Source of the DNA: Lysobacter_K sp038248955
GTDB taxonomy: Bacteria; Pseudomonadota; Gammaproteobacteria; Xanthomonadales; Xanthomonadaceae
Assembly (NCBI GenBank): GCA_038248955.1
Contig: JBBRWW010000060.1
Location: 1 to 16,944 of the forward strand
DNA length: 16,944 nt
Direction: 5' to 3'
A model generated the notes under the pieces. That model was given only the letters and a program-made list of their open reading frames with translations. It was not told where the DNA came from and ran no database searches. The translations under genes and the position numbers were made by a program. Numbering within the stretch: the first letter of the stretch is position 1; each line of letters starts with the position of its first letter. Positions 7,352 to 14,230 of this stretch are shown here, one piece after another.

Positions 7352-8602
7352 ATGTCGTACGTACGCTGCCTGCGGGGCCTGGCTTCGGACGTGGAATACC
7401 CGGCCGATGTGCCGATGAACCTGGACCCGGTCGATGGCCGGCCGGTGGAAATGGTGCTCGACCTGGACCGCCTGTGCGCCGAGCAGCCGGACGCGCGGTG
7501 GTACAACCCGCAGCGCCGCGATCTGTGGCGCTTCGGCGCGCTGATGGCGTTGGACATCAATGACCCGCAGGACGCCGCGCATATCGTCGCGCTGGGTGGA
7601 GGTGCCACACCGCTGCTCGACTACGCGCAGCATCCGCTTGCGCGTCGCGCCGGCATCGCTCTGCAACTGAAGGATGAGGGCAAAGCGCACGCCGGCCATG
7701 GCGCCAACCCCACCCAGAGCTTCAAGGATCGCGGCATGGCGATGGTGGTCGCGCAGGCGCGGCGGCTGGGATTGCACCAGCTCGCGGTGCCGACGCAGGG
7801 CAATGCCGGCGATTCGCTGGTGCGCTATGCGCTGCACGGTGGGTTGTCGGTGGTGGTGGCGATGCCGGAGGACACGCCAATGCCGATCCAGGGCAGCGTG
7901 GCCGCCGCGGCCCACCGCTTCCCCGACCGCATCACGCTGGCACTGGCCGGGCCCACCATCCGCGAATCCGGCGTGCTGCTGAAAGAGCAGTACATCCCGC
8001 ACGGCTGGTTCTCGGTCGCCACGTTCCAGGAGCCGGGCTGGCGCATCGAAGGCAAGAAATCATTGGGCCTGGAGCTGGCCGAACCGCGGCCTGGTGACAC
8101 GCGCTGGTCGTTGCCCGAGGTGGTGATCTATCCCACCGGCGGCGGCACCGGCGTGCTGGGCATGTGGAAGGCGTGGAACGAACTGCAGGCGCTGGGCCTG
8201 ATCGACGCGCGTCGGCCGCGGATGGTGTGCGTACAGAGCGAGGCCACGTCGCCGCTCGTGCGCGCGTTCGACAACGGCGCGGACGACACCACCGCGCTGG
8301 CCGCCGGGCAGACCCTGGCCATCGGCCTCAACGTGCCCGGCGGCGTCGGCCACTTCCGCGTGCTGCAGATCATCCGTGCGAGCCATGGCGCCGCGGTGGC
8401 GGTCAGCGAGGCGGAGATCGCGGCCGAGTTCGCGCGCTTGTGGCGGGAAAGACCTGAGTGGATCGGTCCGGAAGGCGCCGCCTGCCTGGCCGCGCTGCCG
8501 CAGCTGCTGGATCGTGGCCTGATCCGGCGAGGCGAGCGGGTGATCGTCGTGAACACCGGGTCGGCGGAGAAGTACCTGCCGGAGCTGCGTCACTTGATGT
8601 AG
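7352..8602 (+). CDS. PLP-dependent threonine synthase-family enzyme
   Basis: The protein has 416 residues from the ATG at 7352, with AAGGAG 5 nt upstream. The open frame extends farther upstream but without homology. It is a fold-type II PLP enzyme. The Schiff-base lysine is Lys125 in NPTQSFKDRGMA, substrate/PLP contacts are in PTQGNAGDS, and the phosphate-gripping Gly loop PTGGGTG is at 261-267. A GGGATPLLD segment near residue 86 matches the threonine synthase N-terminal region. Family members convert O-phosphohomoserine to threonine, or act on related substrates (cysteate synthase, threonine dehydratase-like). There is no homoserine-pathway neighbour (thrA or thrB), so a role other than canonical ThrC is possible. 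It diverges from the DUF3228/antiporter unit across about 215 bp. A weak 6-bp stem (8607-8612 with 8624-8629) follows the stop. Confidence 0.85.
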   Translation: MSYVRCLRGLASDVEYPADVPMNLDPVDGRPVEMVLDLDRLCAEQPDARWYNPQRRDLWRFGALMALDINDPQDAAHIVALGGGATPLLDYAQHPLARRAGIALQLKDEGKAHAGHGANPTQSFKDRGMAMVVAQARRLGLHQLAVPTQGNAGDSLVRYALHGGLSVVVAMPEDTPMPIQGSVAAAAHRFPDRITLALAGPTIRESGVLLKEQYIPHGWFSVATFQEPGWRIEGKKSLGLELAEPRPGDTRWSLPEVVIYPTGGGTGVLGMWKAWNELQALGLIDARRPRMVCVQSEATSPLVRAFDNGADDTTALAAGQTLAIGLNVPGGVGHFRVLQIIRASHGAAVAVSEAEIAAEFARLWRERPEWIGPEGAACLAALPQLLDRGLIRRGERVIVVNTGSAEKYLPELRHLM

Positions 8603-8633
8603 CGGTCGTGGGGTCGATCGCGGCCCACGGAAC

Positions 8634-8738
8634 TCACCCAACCACCTGCTGCAGCGCAGCGATGGCGTTCTTCTTCATCTGCAGCATCGCCGCCAGGACC
8701 CGGCGCGCCTTGTCCGGGTCGGCGGCGCAGCAACCGGA
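8634..8738 (-). pseudogene. C-terminal remnant of a VOC/PhnB-like protein
   Basis: On the - strand a frame ending at the TGA 8634-8636 reads DPDKARRVLAAMLQMKK followed by a hydrophobic tail (IAALQQVVG). This closely resembles the conserved C-terminus of VOC-superfamily PhnB/3-demethylubiquinone methyltransferase-like proteins (DPxKAxRVMxAMLxMKKxDIAAL). Homology stops near 8735, where the frame turns into unrelated sequence and the repeat scar begins at about 8770. No start codon or upstream domain remains, so this is a truncated gene. The assignment comes from a short but distinctive motif. Confidence 0.5.
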
Positions 8739-8785
8739 TCGGCAACGTAGGTACGGCCGGCCGGTAACGCCCAAAAAACAAAGGA

Positions 8786-8818
8786 GTCAGGTTCACTGAT
8801 TGATTAAATGAACCTGAC
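8786..8818. repeat. 10-bp inverted repeat, terminator-like
   Basis: GTCAGGTTCA (8786-8795) pairs exactly with TGAACCTGAC (8809-8818) across a 13-nt AT-rich loop. On the + strand it is followed by CTCGTTTTTCGG, so it could act as an intrinsic terminator for the PLP enzyme gene 184 bp upstream. It is equally consistent with a REP palindrome. Confidence 0.6.
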
Positions 8819-9042
8819 CTCGTTTTTCGGTCATCGTCGAGAAAGCATGGCAGCCGATTGCTGCCCCGCTCCACCACGCGCAGTGGAACTCCGGCGAGAT
8901 CGTGGCGTGGTCGTCGGCCATGCGCGCCAGCATCGCTGGTGAGCCGCGCGCACGGCGATCAGTGCATGTCTCTTGTGAATCCCACCCTGGAAGCCGATAT
9001 GACGTCAGTGTCATTGACACCTTTCCGAGGAATTGTCCCTGA

Positions 9043-9066
9043 CACCCTTTCCTGCACCCTTTCCTG
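9043..9066 (+). repeat. Perfect tandem duplication of a 12-mer
   Basis: CACCCTTTCCTG occurs at 9043-9054 and again directly at 9055-9066. A degenerate relative (GACACCTTTCCGAG) lies at about 9015-9029. Confidence 0.8.
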
Positions 9067-9097
9067 GATGCAGGTGATGCATTCGAAAAATGTACCT

Positions 9098-9123
9098 GAC
9101 CCTTTTTTCGGACCCTTTTTTCG
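9098..9123 (+). repeat. Perfect tandem duplication of a 13-mer
   Basis: GACCCTTTTTTCG occurs at 9098-9110 and again directly at 9111-9123. The first copy is the end of the second long direct repeat of the scar. Confidence 0.85.
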
Positions 9124-9266
9124 CGCTGGCCGACCAACAGGCGCGCCAGCCGCTGCCGCGCATCCAACTGGACAGCCCGAAGATCACCCGCAAGCTCACG
9201 ACCCAGTGGTTCGCCGCCCGCGTGGAGAAGCGCTACCGACGCTGCATGGCGCGGGCGGCGGGGTGA
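9123..9266 (+). pseudogene. Truncated C-terminal ORF fragment of unknown family
   Basis: Starting exactly where the tandem 13-mers end, a + frame reads 47 residues (ALADQQARQPLPRI..., then KLTTQWFAARVEKRYRRC) to a TGA at 9264-9266. It has no start codon. Composition is coding-like (basic, amphipathic), and a perfect 8-bp hairpin follows, as after a real gene. I do not recognise the family. It may be the tail of a gene cut by the repeat element. Confidence 0.3.
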
Positions 9267-9287
9267 GGCGCGCGCCGGAATGATTCC

Positions 9288-9311
9288 CAGGCCCCGCTCG
9301 TCTGGGGCCTG
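9288..9311 (+). terminator. Hairpin after the truncated fragment
   Basis: CAGGCCCC (9288-9295) and GGGGCCTG (9304-9311) form an 8-bp perfect stem with an 8-nt loop, 21 bp after the TGA at 9266. No T-run follows. 9312-9430 shows nothing supportable. Confidence 0.4.
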
Positions 9312-9430
9312 ATCGCCGACTCCCTCAACCGGTACCGAATGGCCCCGGCAAAGCGCCCAAGGGCAGCGAACCTTCTCGGCGGCCGATCCAAATCCCGACG
9401 CATCGCGCCGTGGGCGTCAGGCCAAGCGGC

Positions 9431-9456
9431 CCGGGTCAACTGCCAATTGAACCCGG
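9431..9456 (-). terminator. Hairpin downstream of the Lnt-like operon
   Basis: CCGGGTCAA (9431-9439) pairs with TTGAACCCGG (9447-9456) with one bulged base and a 7-nt loop. It lies 19 bp beyond the Lnt-like stop codon on the - strand. There is no strong T-tract. Confidence 0.4.
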
Positions 9457-9475
9457 CGGGGCGCGCCAGCCGGCG

Positions 9476-11956
9476 TCACCCGGCAGAGAACAGCCGCAGC
9501 ACCAGCCACGCGGGTACGCCCACGTAGAAAATCAGACGCCCGACCCACTCCAGTGCGTCGCGGACGACGAATACGCGACCGCGCTGCAGCAGCTGCACGA
9601 ACGCGCACACCGTCTCGATCAGGATGCGCAGCCCGGCGGCGAACAGCATCAGGCCGACCGACCACGACGCCCACCAGATCAGCAGGCCCGTGAGCCAAGC
9701 AAGGGCCCCGTACGTGTAGTACTCGCCGAACAAGCCACCAAAGGCGATGACCTGATGCAGGCGAAAAGCCACCAACGCAGGCAGCAGCGGGAACAGCCCG
9801 AACTTCACCAGCATCCGGTCGAAGCCCGGTCGTGCCGCAGCCCCGCGGGCTTCCGCATGCCCGGCAAGCGCGCTGTCGAGCCGACCTTCGAGATGCAGCG
9901 GCGCACCAGCGGCCGCGAGGGCACGCCGCAGGGCGCCCGGACGCGACACCAGGAGCCCGTTCGCCCAGCGCTGGCCCGATGCCAGCTGCAGGTCGACACC
10001 ACTGCCTGGCAACGGCAGGCGCCATGGCCGCAGCGCGGTGATGGAACCCAGCGGAATCTCTACCCGCTGATGCCGTTGTTCCAGCACCAGCGCCGCACCC
10101 TCGAGGTACGCCCGCGCCCTGGATGCACGCACGATGGCCCATGCCGCCACGGCCGGCGCCACCACCGCGCCGGCGAATCGCCACAGCTGCGACAGCGACT
10201 GCACCTGCCAGCCCACCCGCAACGCCATGTCCAGTGCCAGCCACAGCAGCCCCGCCGCTGCGCACAGCCGCAGCGCTGCGGCGACGGCCCGCCGCGCCGG
10301 TGACAGCACTGCCACGTCCAGCGTGGTTGGCAGCTCGGCGACACGCCCGAAGCGCACGCGCAGCGCTCGCCACAGGACCAGCGCCAACCACCCGAGCAGG
10401 AACAGCGCCCCCGCGCGCCCCACCCAATCGCCCCAGCGCACCATCAGCGTGGCCGGCGGCGTCCGCGTGCTGACGGAAGCCGTCAGCACGGCCTGCTGCC
10501 CCATCCCGGTGCTGGCCACCACTTCGCCGGTGTCATCGATGATCGCGCTGAGGCCGTTGGCGGTGACACGCACCTGCGGCAACCGCGTCTCGATGCTGCG
10601 GAACGCCGCCACCGCCAGATGCAGGCGCGCGCCGACCGGCTGCGCCGTGAACCACGAGTCGTTGGACATGCCGACGATGGCCTGCGCGCCCAGCCGCGCG
10701 CCGTCGATCGCCAGGTCGGGGTGCACATCGTCCAGGCAGATCAGCGGCACCACGTTGACCTCGCGCCCGTCCGCGCTGCGCAGCGGCAGCACGCGCGCCC
10801 CGTCGCCGGGCTGCCACGTGCCCGCCCACGGCAACACGCGCCGCAGCCACGGGCCGTCCAGCCAGCGCGGCACGTATTCGGTCAGCGGGAATGGGTACGT
10901 CTTGCGGTACGTGCCCAGCCGGCCCCGTCCCGGCTCCAGGAACACGGCGGCGTTGTATTCGCCATTGGCGTCCACGTCGTAGGTGCCGAACACCAGCGGC
11001 ACGCGCACGCTGTCGACGAAGCCCTGGATCTCGCCGTCAAGCGCCGCACCGTCCTGGCTGCGAGGGCTGCCGAACGTGGTGGGGTACACCGTTTCCGACC
11101 ACAACAGCACGTCCGCGCCGTGGTCGCGGACAGCCGACATCGACAGTGCGTAATGGGTATCCAGGACCTGGCGCACCGCGCCATACGCGCCCATCTCTCG
11201 GCGCAGGCGTTCGTACTCGGTGATGCCGGTCTGCACCATCGCGATGCGCAGCACGGGCACGTCGGTGGTGGGCGGGGCCTGCAGCGTGGCCAGCCTCGCG
11301 ATGCCGTAACCGGCCATGGCCACGACGATGGCGGCGCCTACCGCGAGCGGCCGCACCAGCGCGCGCGCGCCTTCGCCGCCCCGCGCGATCGCCGCGGCCA
11401 GCGCCTCGTTGACCAGCAGCAACAGGAAGGTCAGGCCCGCCGCTCCGCCGACATCGGCCAGCTGCCGCAACGTGGCCGAAGGAAACAGCCCATGCCCCAA
11501 CGTGTCACCGAGCAGCTTCGGCACCAGCCATTCGCAGCCCACCCACGCCGAGGCCGCGGCCACCGCACGCAGCACCGGCCCGTGGCGACGCCCGATCAGA
11601 TGTCGTACCAGCGCGAACACGATCAACTGCGGCTGCAGCAGCGGCGCCAGCGCCACCAGCACGAGCGTCGCAGGCACCGCCCCGATCCCGGTGTAAGCCC
11701 CAATGGCGATGCCAAACCAGCTGAACACCGCCGCGATGAAGGCGGCGCTCATCACCGCGCCGTTGACTACCGCGCCGCCCATCGAGCGCGGTGCATCGAG
11801 CGTCAACAGCCATGGCACCAACGCGACGAAGCCCAACGCCCAGGCATGCGGGGCGCGGGCATACACAGCGAGCAGCAGGACCGAAGCGAGCAGGCCAGCG
11901 ACGGTTCGCCCGCGGGCGCCTCGCCGGTCAAACCAGGTCAACCGATCCGTGGTCAA
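9476..11956 (-). CDS. Lnt-like membrane acyltransferase (nitrilase superfamily) with long C-terminal extension
   Basis: The protein has 826 residues if started at TTG 11956, which has GGGGAG 6 nt upstream and follows the preceding stop by 22 bp. A GTG at 12046 would overlap the upstream gene. The N-terminal about 225 residues contain several membrane helices. Residues about 235-500 are a carbon-nitrogen hydrolase domain with the apolipoprotein N-acyltransferase catalytic set: Glu288 (LLWSETVYP), Lys352 (YRKTYPF), Glu360 (LTEY), Cys407 (PLICLDD) and SNDSWF at 431-436. Typical Lnt is about 500-540 residues. Here about 300 more follow: further helices, a soluble beta-rich stretch near 600-690, and three or four terminal helices. 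Lnt moves an acyl chain from phospholipid to lipoproteins at the outer face of the inner membrane. The extension and the operon with an SGNH hydrolase suggest a specialised acyl transfer rather than housekeeping Lnt. Confidence 0.85.
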   Translation of the reverse strand: MTTDRLTWFDRRGARGRTVAGLLASVLLLAVYARAPHAWALGFVALVPWLLTLDAPRSMGGAVVNGAVMSAAFIAAVFSWFGIAIGAYTGIGAVPATLVLVALAPLLQPQLIVFALVRHLIGRRHGPVLRAVAAASAWVGCEWLVPKLLGDTLGHGLFPSATLRQLADVGGAAGLTFLLLLVNEALAAAIARGGEGARALVRPLAVGAAIVVAMAGYGIARLATLQAPPTTDVPVLRIAMVQTGITEYERLRREMGAYGAVRQVLDTHYALSMSAVRDHGADVLLWSETVYPTTFGSPRSQDGAALDGEIQGFVDSVRVPLVFGTYDVDANGEYNAAVFLEPGRGRLGTYRKTYPFPLTEYVPRWLDGPWLRRVLPWAGTWQPGDGARVLPLRSADGREVNVVPLICLDDVHPDLAIDGARLGAQAIVGMSNDSWFTAQPVGARLHLAVAAFRSIETRLPQVRVTANGLSAIIDDTGEVVASTGMGQQAVLTASVSTRTPPATLMVRWGDWVGRAGALFLLGWLALVLWRALRVRFGRVAELPTTLDVAVLSPARRAVAAALRLCAAAGLLWLALDMALRVGWQVQSLSQLWRFAGAVVAPAVAAWAIVRASRARAYLEGAALVLEQRHQRVEIPLGSITALRPWRLPLPGSGVDLQLASGQRWANGLLVSRPGALRRALAAAGAPLHLEGRLDSALAGHAEARGAAARPGFDRMLVKFGLFPLLPALVAFRLHQVIAFGGLFGEYYTYGALAWLTGLLIWWASWSVGLMLFAAGLRILIETVCAFVQLLQRGRVFVVRDALEWVGRLIFYVGVPAWLVLRLFSAG

Positions 11957-11978
11957 ACAGCGCTCCCCGTAGCCGGGG

Positions 11979-12653
11979 TCAAGGCTTGCCCACCCGGACC
12001 CATCGCAGCGGCAGGCCGGGCGGGGCAAGTTCGGGCGGCACGACACGGTTGGCCGGGGTCGCTATGGGCCGGCCTTTCGCATCAAGCAGGACGAAATCGG
12101 GCGAGAACATCAGGATCGGCTCAAGCGGCACGCCCTCGTCGGTCACCTGGTGGTGGCGGACGTAGCCGTCGGGCAGCCGGAAGTCCTCGGGCACCGCGAG
12201 GCCTTCCAGCGGAGGGCTCGTCCCGGGCGGGTTGAACGCGCCCAGGCCGGTGCGGACGCCGGCCTCCTGCAGGGCCGTGATCAGTTCGGCGCCGGTCGGC
12301 TCGGGGTCGCCCGGCCGGAAGTACGCGGCCAGGTCCTGGGGATCGTTGCCCGGCATCGGCGCCTGGTCCGGCGTGGCTGCCGGGGTTGCCGCGGTACCCG
12401 GGCGAGCGGACTGCGGCAGACCCTCCGTGGTCGCGGACGTCGCATCAGCAACGACCACCGGCGAGGTCGCCGTTTCCGGCACCTGCCCGGGCGAACGCGC
12501 CAGCACGAACCACACGGCACCCGCGACGACGGCAATCACCGCCAGCACCGCCCACGGCCGCATGGACCGGACCCGATGTGGTTTGGGTACCACACGCACC
12601 CCGTCGCCGTCAGGTTCGGACGGCGGGGTGTGCGGCGCGGGATGCCTGGCCAC
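11979..12653 (-). CDS. Single-pass membrane protein of unknown function
   Basis: The protein has 224 residues from a GTG at 12653, with GAGGA about 7 nt upstream; it begins 26 bp after the SGNH hydrolase stop. Residues 1-31 are polar and basic (cytoplasmic). Residues 33-52 form one hydrophobic helix, 55-100 are a Pro/Ala/Thr-rich linker, and about 105-224 form a compact presumably periplasmic domain (AAYFRPGDPEP, ELITALQEAGVRTGLG, LPDGYVRHHQV, PDFVLLDAKGRPI). I do not recognise the family. Topology is N-in/C-out by the positive-inside rule. Its tight position between the SGNH hydrolase and the Lnt-like gene implies a shared role, perhaps as a scaffold or partner in the envelope. Confidence 0.8.
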   Translation of the reverse strand: MARHPAPHTPPSEPDGDGVRVVPKPHRVRSMRPWAVLAVIAVVAGAVWFVLARSPGQVPETATSPVVVADATSATTEGLPQSARPGTAATPAATPDQAPMPGNDPQDLAAYFRPGDPEPTGAELITALQEAGVRTGLGAFNPPGTSPPLEGLAVPEDFRLPDGYVRHHQVTDEGVPLEPILMFSPDFVLLDAKGRPIATPANRVVPPELAPPGLPLRWVRVGKP

Positions 12654-12679
12654 GAATCCGTCCTCGTCGGCCCGGACCG

Positions 12680-13768
12680 TTACGGACTGGTCGGGTTGTA
12701 GACCGACAGCGCCCAGCCCATCCGCTCGTGTCCGTACGCGTTCCAGATCGGGCTGCGACCGTTCGTGTAGCTGCTGTAGCGCGGCGCGCCACTGCCGGTG
12801 CTGCCGCCCCAGAGGCCAGCCGTCACCGTACCGCCTGTGTAGGTCGGGTGGGTGTCATCGGACTGGATGTAATCGTATGAACTGGAGGACGTGACGAACT
12901 TGGTGTTGGCATCGCGCAACGTGCCCCTCAGCGTGCCCGTGATGCGGTTGAGGTAGCTCGCCTCGCTTTCACCCAGCACGTAGCGCAGCGCGTCGGAGTC
13001 GACCTGGCCGTCACTGTTGCTGTCGTAATCCGCGCCCATGTACTGCGCGAAGCTGTCGGCGCACTGGAAGCCCTTCTGCCGCGCGTACTCGCACATCCAG
13101 TAGTTCATCTTGGCGATCGCCGGCAGGAAGCGGTCACGCAGATTGACCGTCTGTCCGCTGCTGGCGTCCTTGCACGAGCTCTGCACGTTGTCGGCGTTGT
13201 AGCCTGGATAGAACAGGTTGGAGATCACCTTGAGCCGGGTGTTGGGATGCGCGTTGGCATTGATGTAGTCCATCGACGCGGCGACGTACGTCTTGCAGGT
13301 GTTCACCGCGGCGTCCAGCCCGCCGTAGTTGCAGGTGCCTGTCTGCGACTGGAAGCTCGACCGCGCCTGCAGGCCGTCGTTGCCGCACATCTCGAAGGTC
13401 ACCGCGCGGGTGGTGGACGCCTGCATGTACGACCGCTCGCCCACGATCTTGTTCTGATACACGTCCTGCGCCACCGCACCCGACTTGGTGCGGCGGATGT
13501 TCTCGATGTCGGCGTTCCACAGGGCCGACAGGTACTCCGAGTCGACCGTGGGTGCGGCGTAACGCGCGGCATTGCTGATGGAGCCGTTGTAGCCCGCGTA
13601 GATGGAGTCACCGTAGGCCACGACCCGGTACTTCGCGGTCGTGCCCGCGCGGTCGATGGTCCACGACACGTTCTGGTTGAGGGTGCTGGCCAACGCCGGC
13701 GCGGACAGCGCCAGCAGCGAGATCGCCGGCAGCCACTGGCTGGCGACGCGACGGAACAGAGTGGTCAT
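12680..13768 (-). CDS. Secreted SGNH/GDSL-family hydrolase
   Basis: The protein has 362 residues from the ATG at 13768, with AAGGGG about 8 nt upstream. The signal peptide is residues 1-27, with cleavage after Ala-Leu-Ala. SGNH blocks are visible: the nucleophile Ser55 in VVAYGDSIYAGYNG, the block III-like Gly129-Asn130-Asp131 in EMCGND, and Asp304/His307 in SDDTHP near the C-terminus. Several Cys residues (129 region, about 146, 158, 199, 226, 236) suggest disulfides, fitting export. An EF-hand-like loop DSNSDGQVDSDA sits at 249-260. Family enzymes are esterases, lipases or acyl/acetyl transferases; the substrate here is unknown. It is the first gene of a three-gene unit followed by the single-pass membrane protein and the Lnt-like protein. 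Confidence 0.87.
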   Translation of the reverse strand: MTTLFRRVASQWLPAISLLALSAPALASTLNQNVSWTIDRAGTTAKYRVVAYGDSIYAGYNGSISNAARYAAPTVDSEYLSALWNADIENIRRTKSGAVAQDVYQNKIVGERSYMQASTTRAVTFEMCGNDGLQARSSFQSQTGTCNYGGLDAAVNTCKTYVAASMDYINANAHPNTRLKVISNLFYPGYNADNVQSSCKDASSGQTVNLRDRFLPAIAKMNYWMCEYARQKGFQCADSFAQYMGADYDSNSDGQVDSDALRYVLGESEASYLNRITGTLRGTLRDANTKFVTSSSSYDYIQSDDTHPTYTGGTVTAGLWGGSTGSGAPRYSSYTNGRSPIWNAYGHERMGWALSVYNPTSP

Positions 13769-14230
13769 CGTGAATCCCCTTCGACATGATGTGCACGGCG
13801 GGTGGAGTCCCGCTCGCGTCCGGCGATAAGGCTGGCAAAACACGTCCACGATGTGGAGGCCCGCAACCGCGGACCGCCCCCCTGTCATCGTGCACCGGAC
13901 GCTAGCGTATGTTTGGGAGGCATGCAATGTGCGCTGCAGCAACCGCAAATAGCGTCCGTGCCTGAATCGTCTCAGCGACAAGTTGCACTTCATGCGCCGG
14001 ATGCCGTTCGCGTCGGAACCCTTGCCGCAATGCGCTTCGGCAAATGCGATCCACGCGGGATCCAAACCGCATCCTGATGAATTGTCCCTGGGATCGTGAG
14101 CACTCCAAACGGGACGCCCTTTTACTTCTATGCAGATCCGGCCAGGTGCGGCCGATAAGGGACATGATGGGTCACGTCACGCGCCCGGCCGAGCCTTGGA
14201 CTTTCCTTGCCGCATTTCGTAGCGACCGTC
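13769..14230. other. Divergent intergenic region, no gene seen
   Basis: These 462 bp separate the SGNH operon (-) from the diguanylate cyclase (+), so promoters for both must lie here. Open frames present (for example on the - strand from 14165) have no ribosome site or homology. I find no strong hexamer pair, riboswitch-like fold or repeat that I can support. Confidence 0.5.

Larger units (their letters stand above)
8769..9123. mobile_element. REP/RAYT-like repeat scar without transposase
   Basis: This gene-free stretch is bounded by two near-identical direct repeats of the form AAATGWACCTGACC followed by a T-run and CGG (8806-8830 and 9088-9111). It also holds a hairpin and two sets of short tandem repeats. 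Motifs such as GTCAGGTTCATTTAATCA on the - strand are familiar at the ends of REP-associated tyrosine transposase loci in Xanthomonas/Lysobacter-type genomes. No transposase ORF survives in 8831-9087. The identification rests on motif resemblance and on truncated genes lying on both sides. Confidence 0.4.

Noticed and set aside
8793..9167. 124-codon - strand open frame through the repeat scar
   Set aside because: It translates the repeats themselves (KKGQVHFSN and EKRGQVHLINQ) and has no ribosome site; such frames are typical by-products of these repeats.
10619..12235. 538-codon + strand open frame across the Lnt-like gene
   Set aside because: Low-complexity His/Gln/Arg composition and no motifs; the opposite strand holds the catalytic Glu-Lys-Cys set.
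13902..14165. 87-codon - strand open frame in the divergent intergenic region
   Set aside because: No ribosome site, no homology and unusual composition; the region must hold two promoters.
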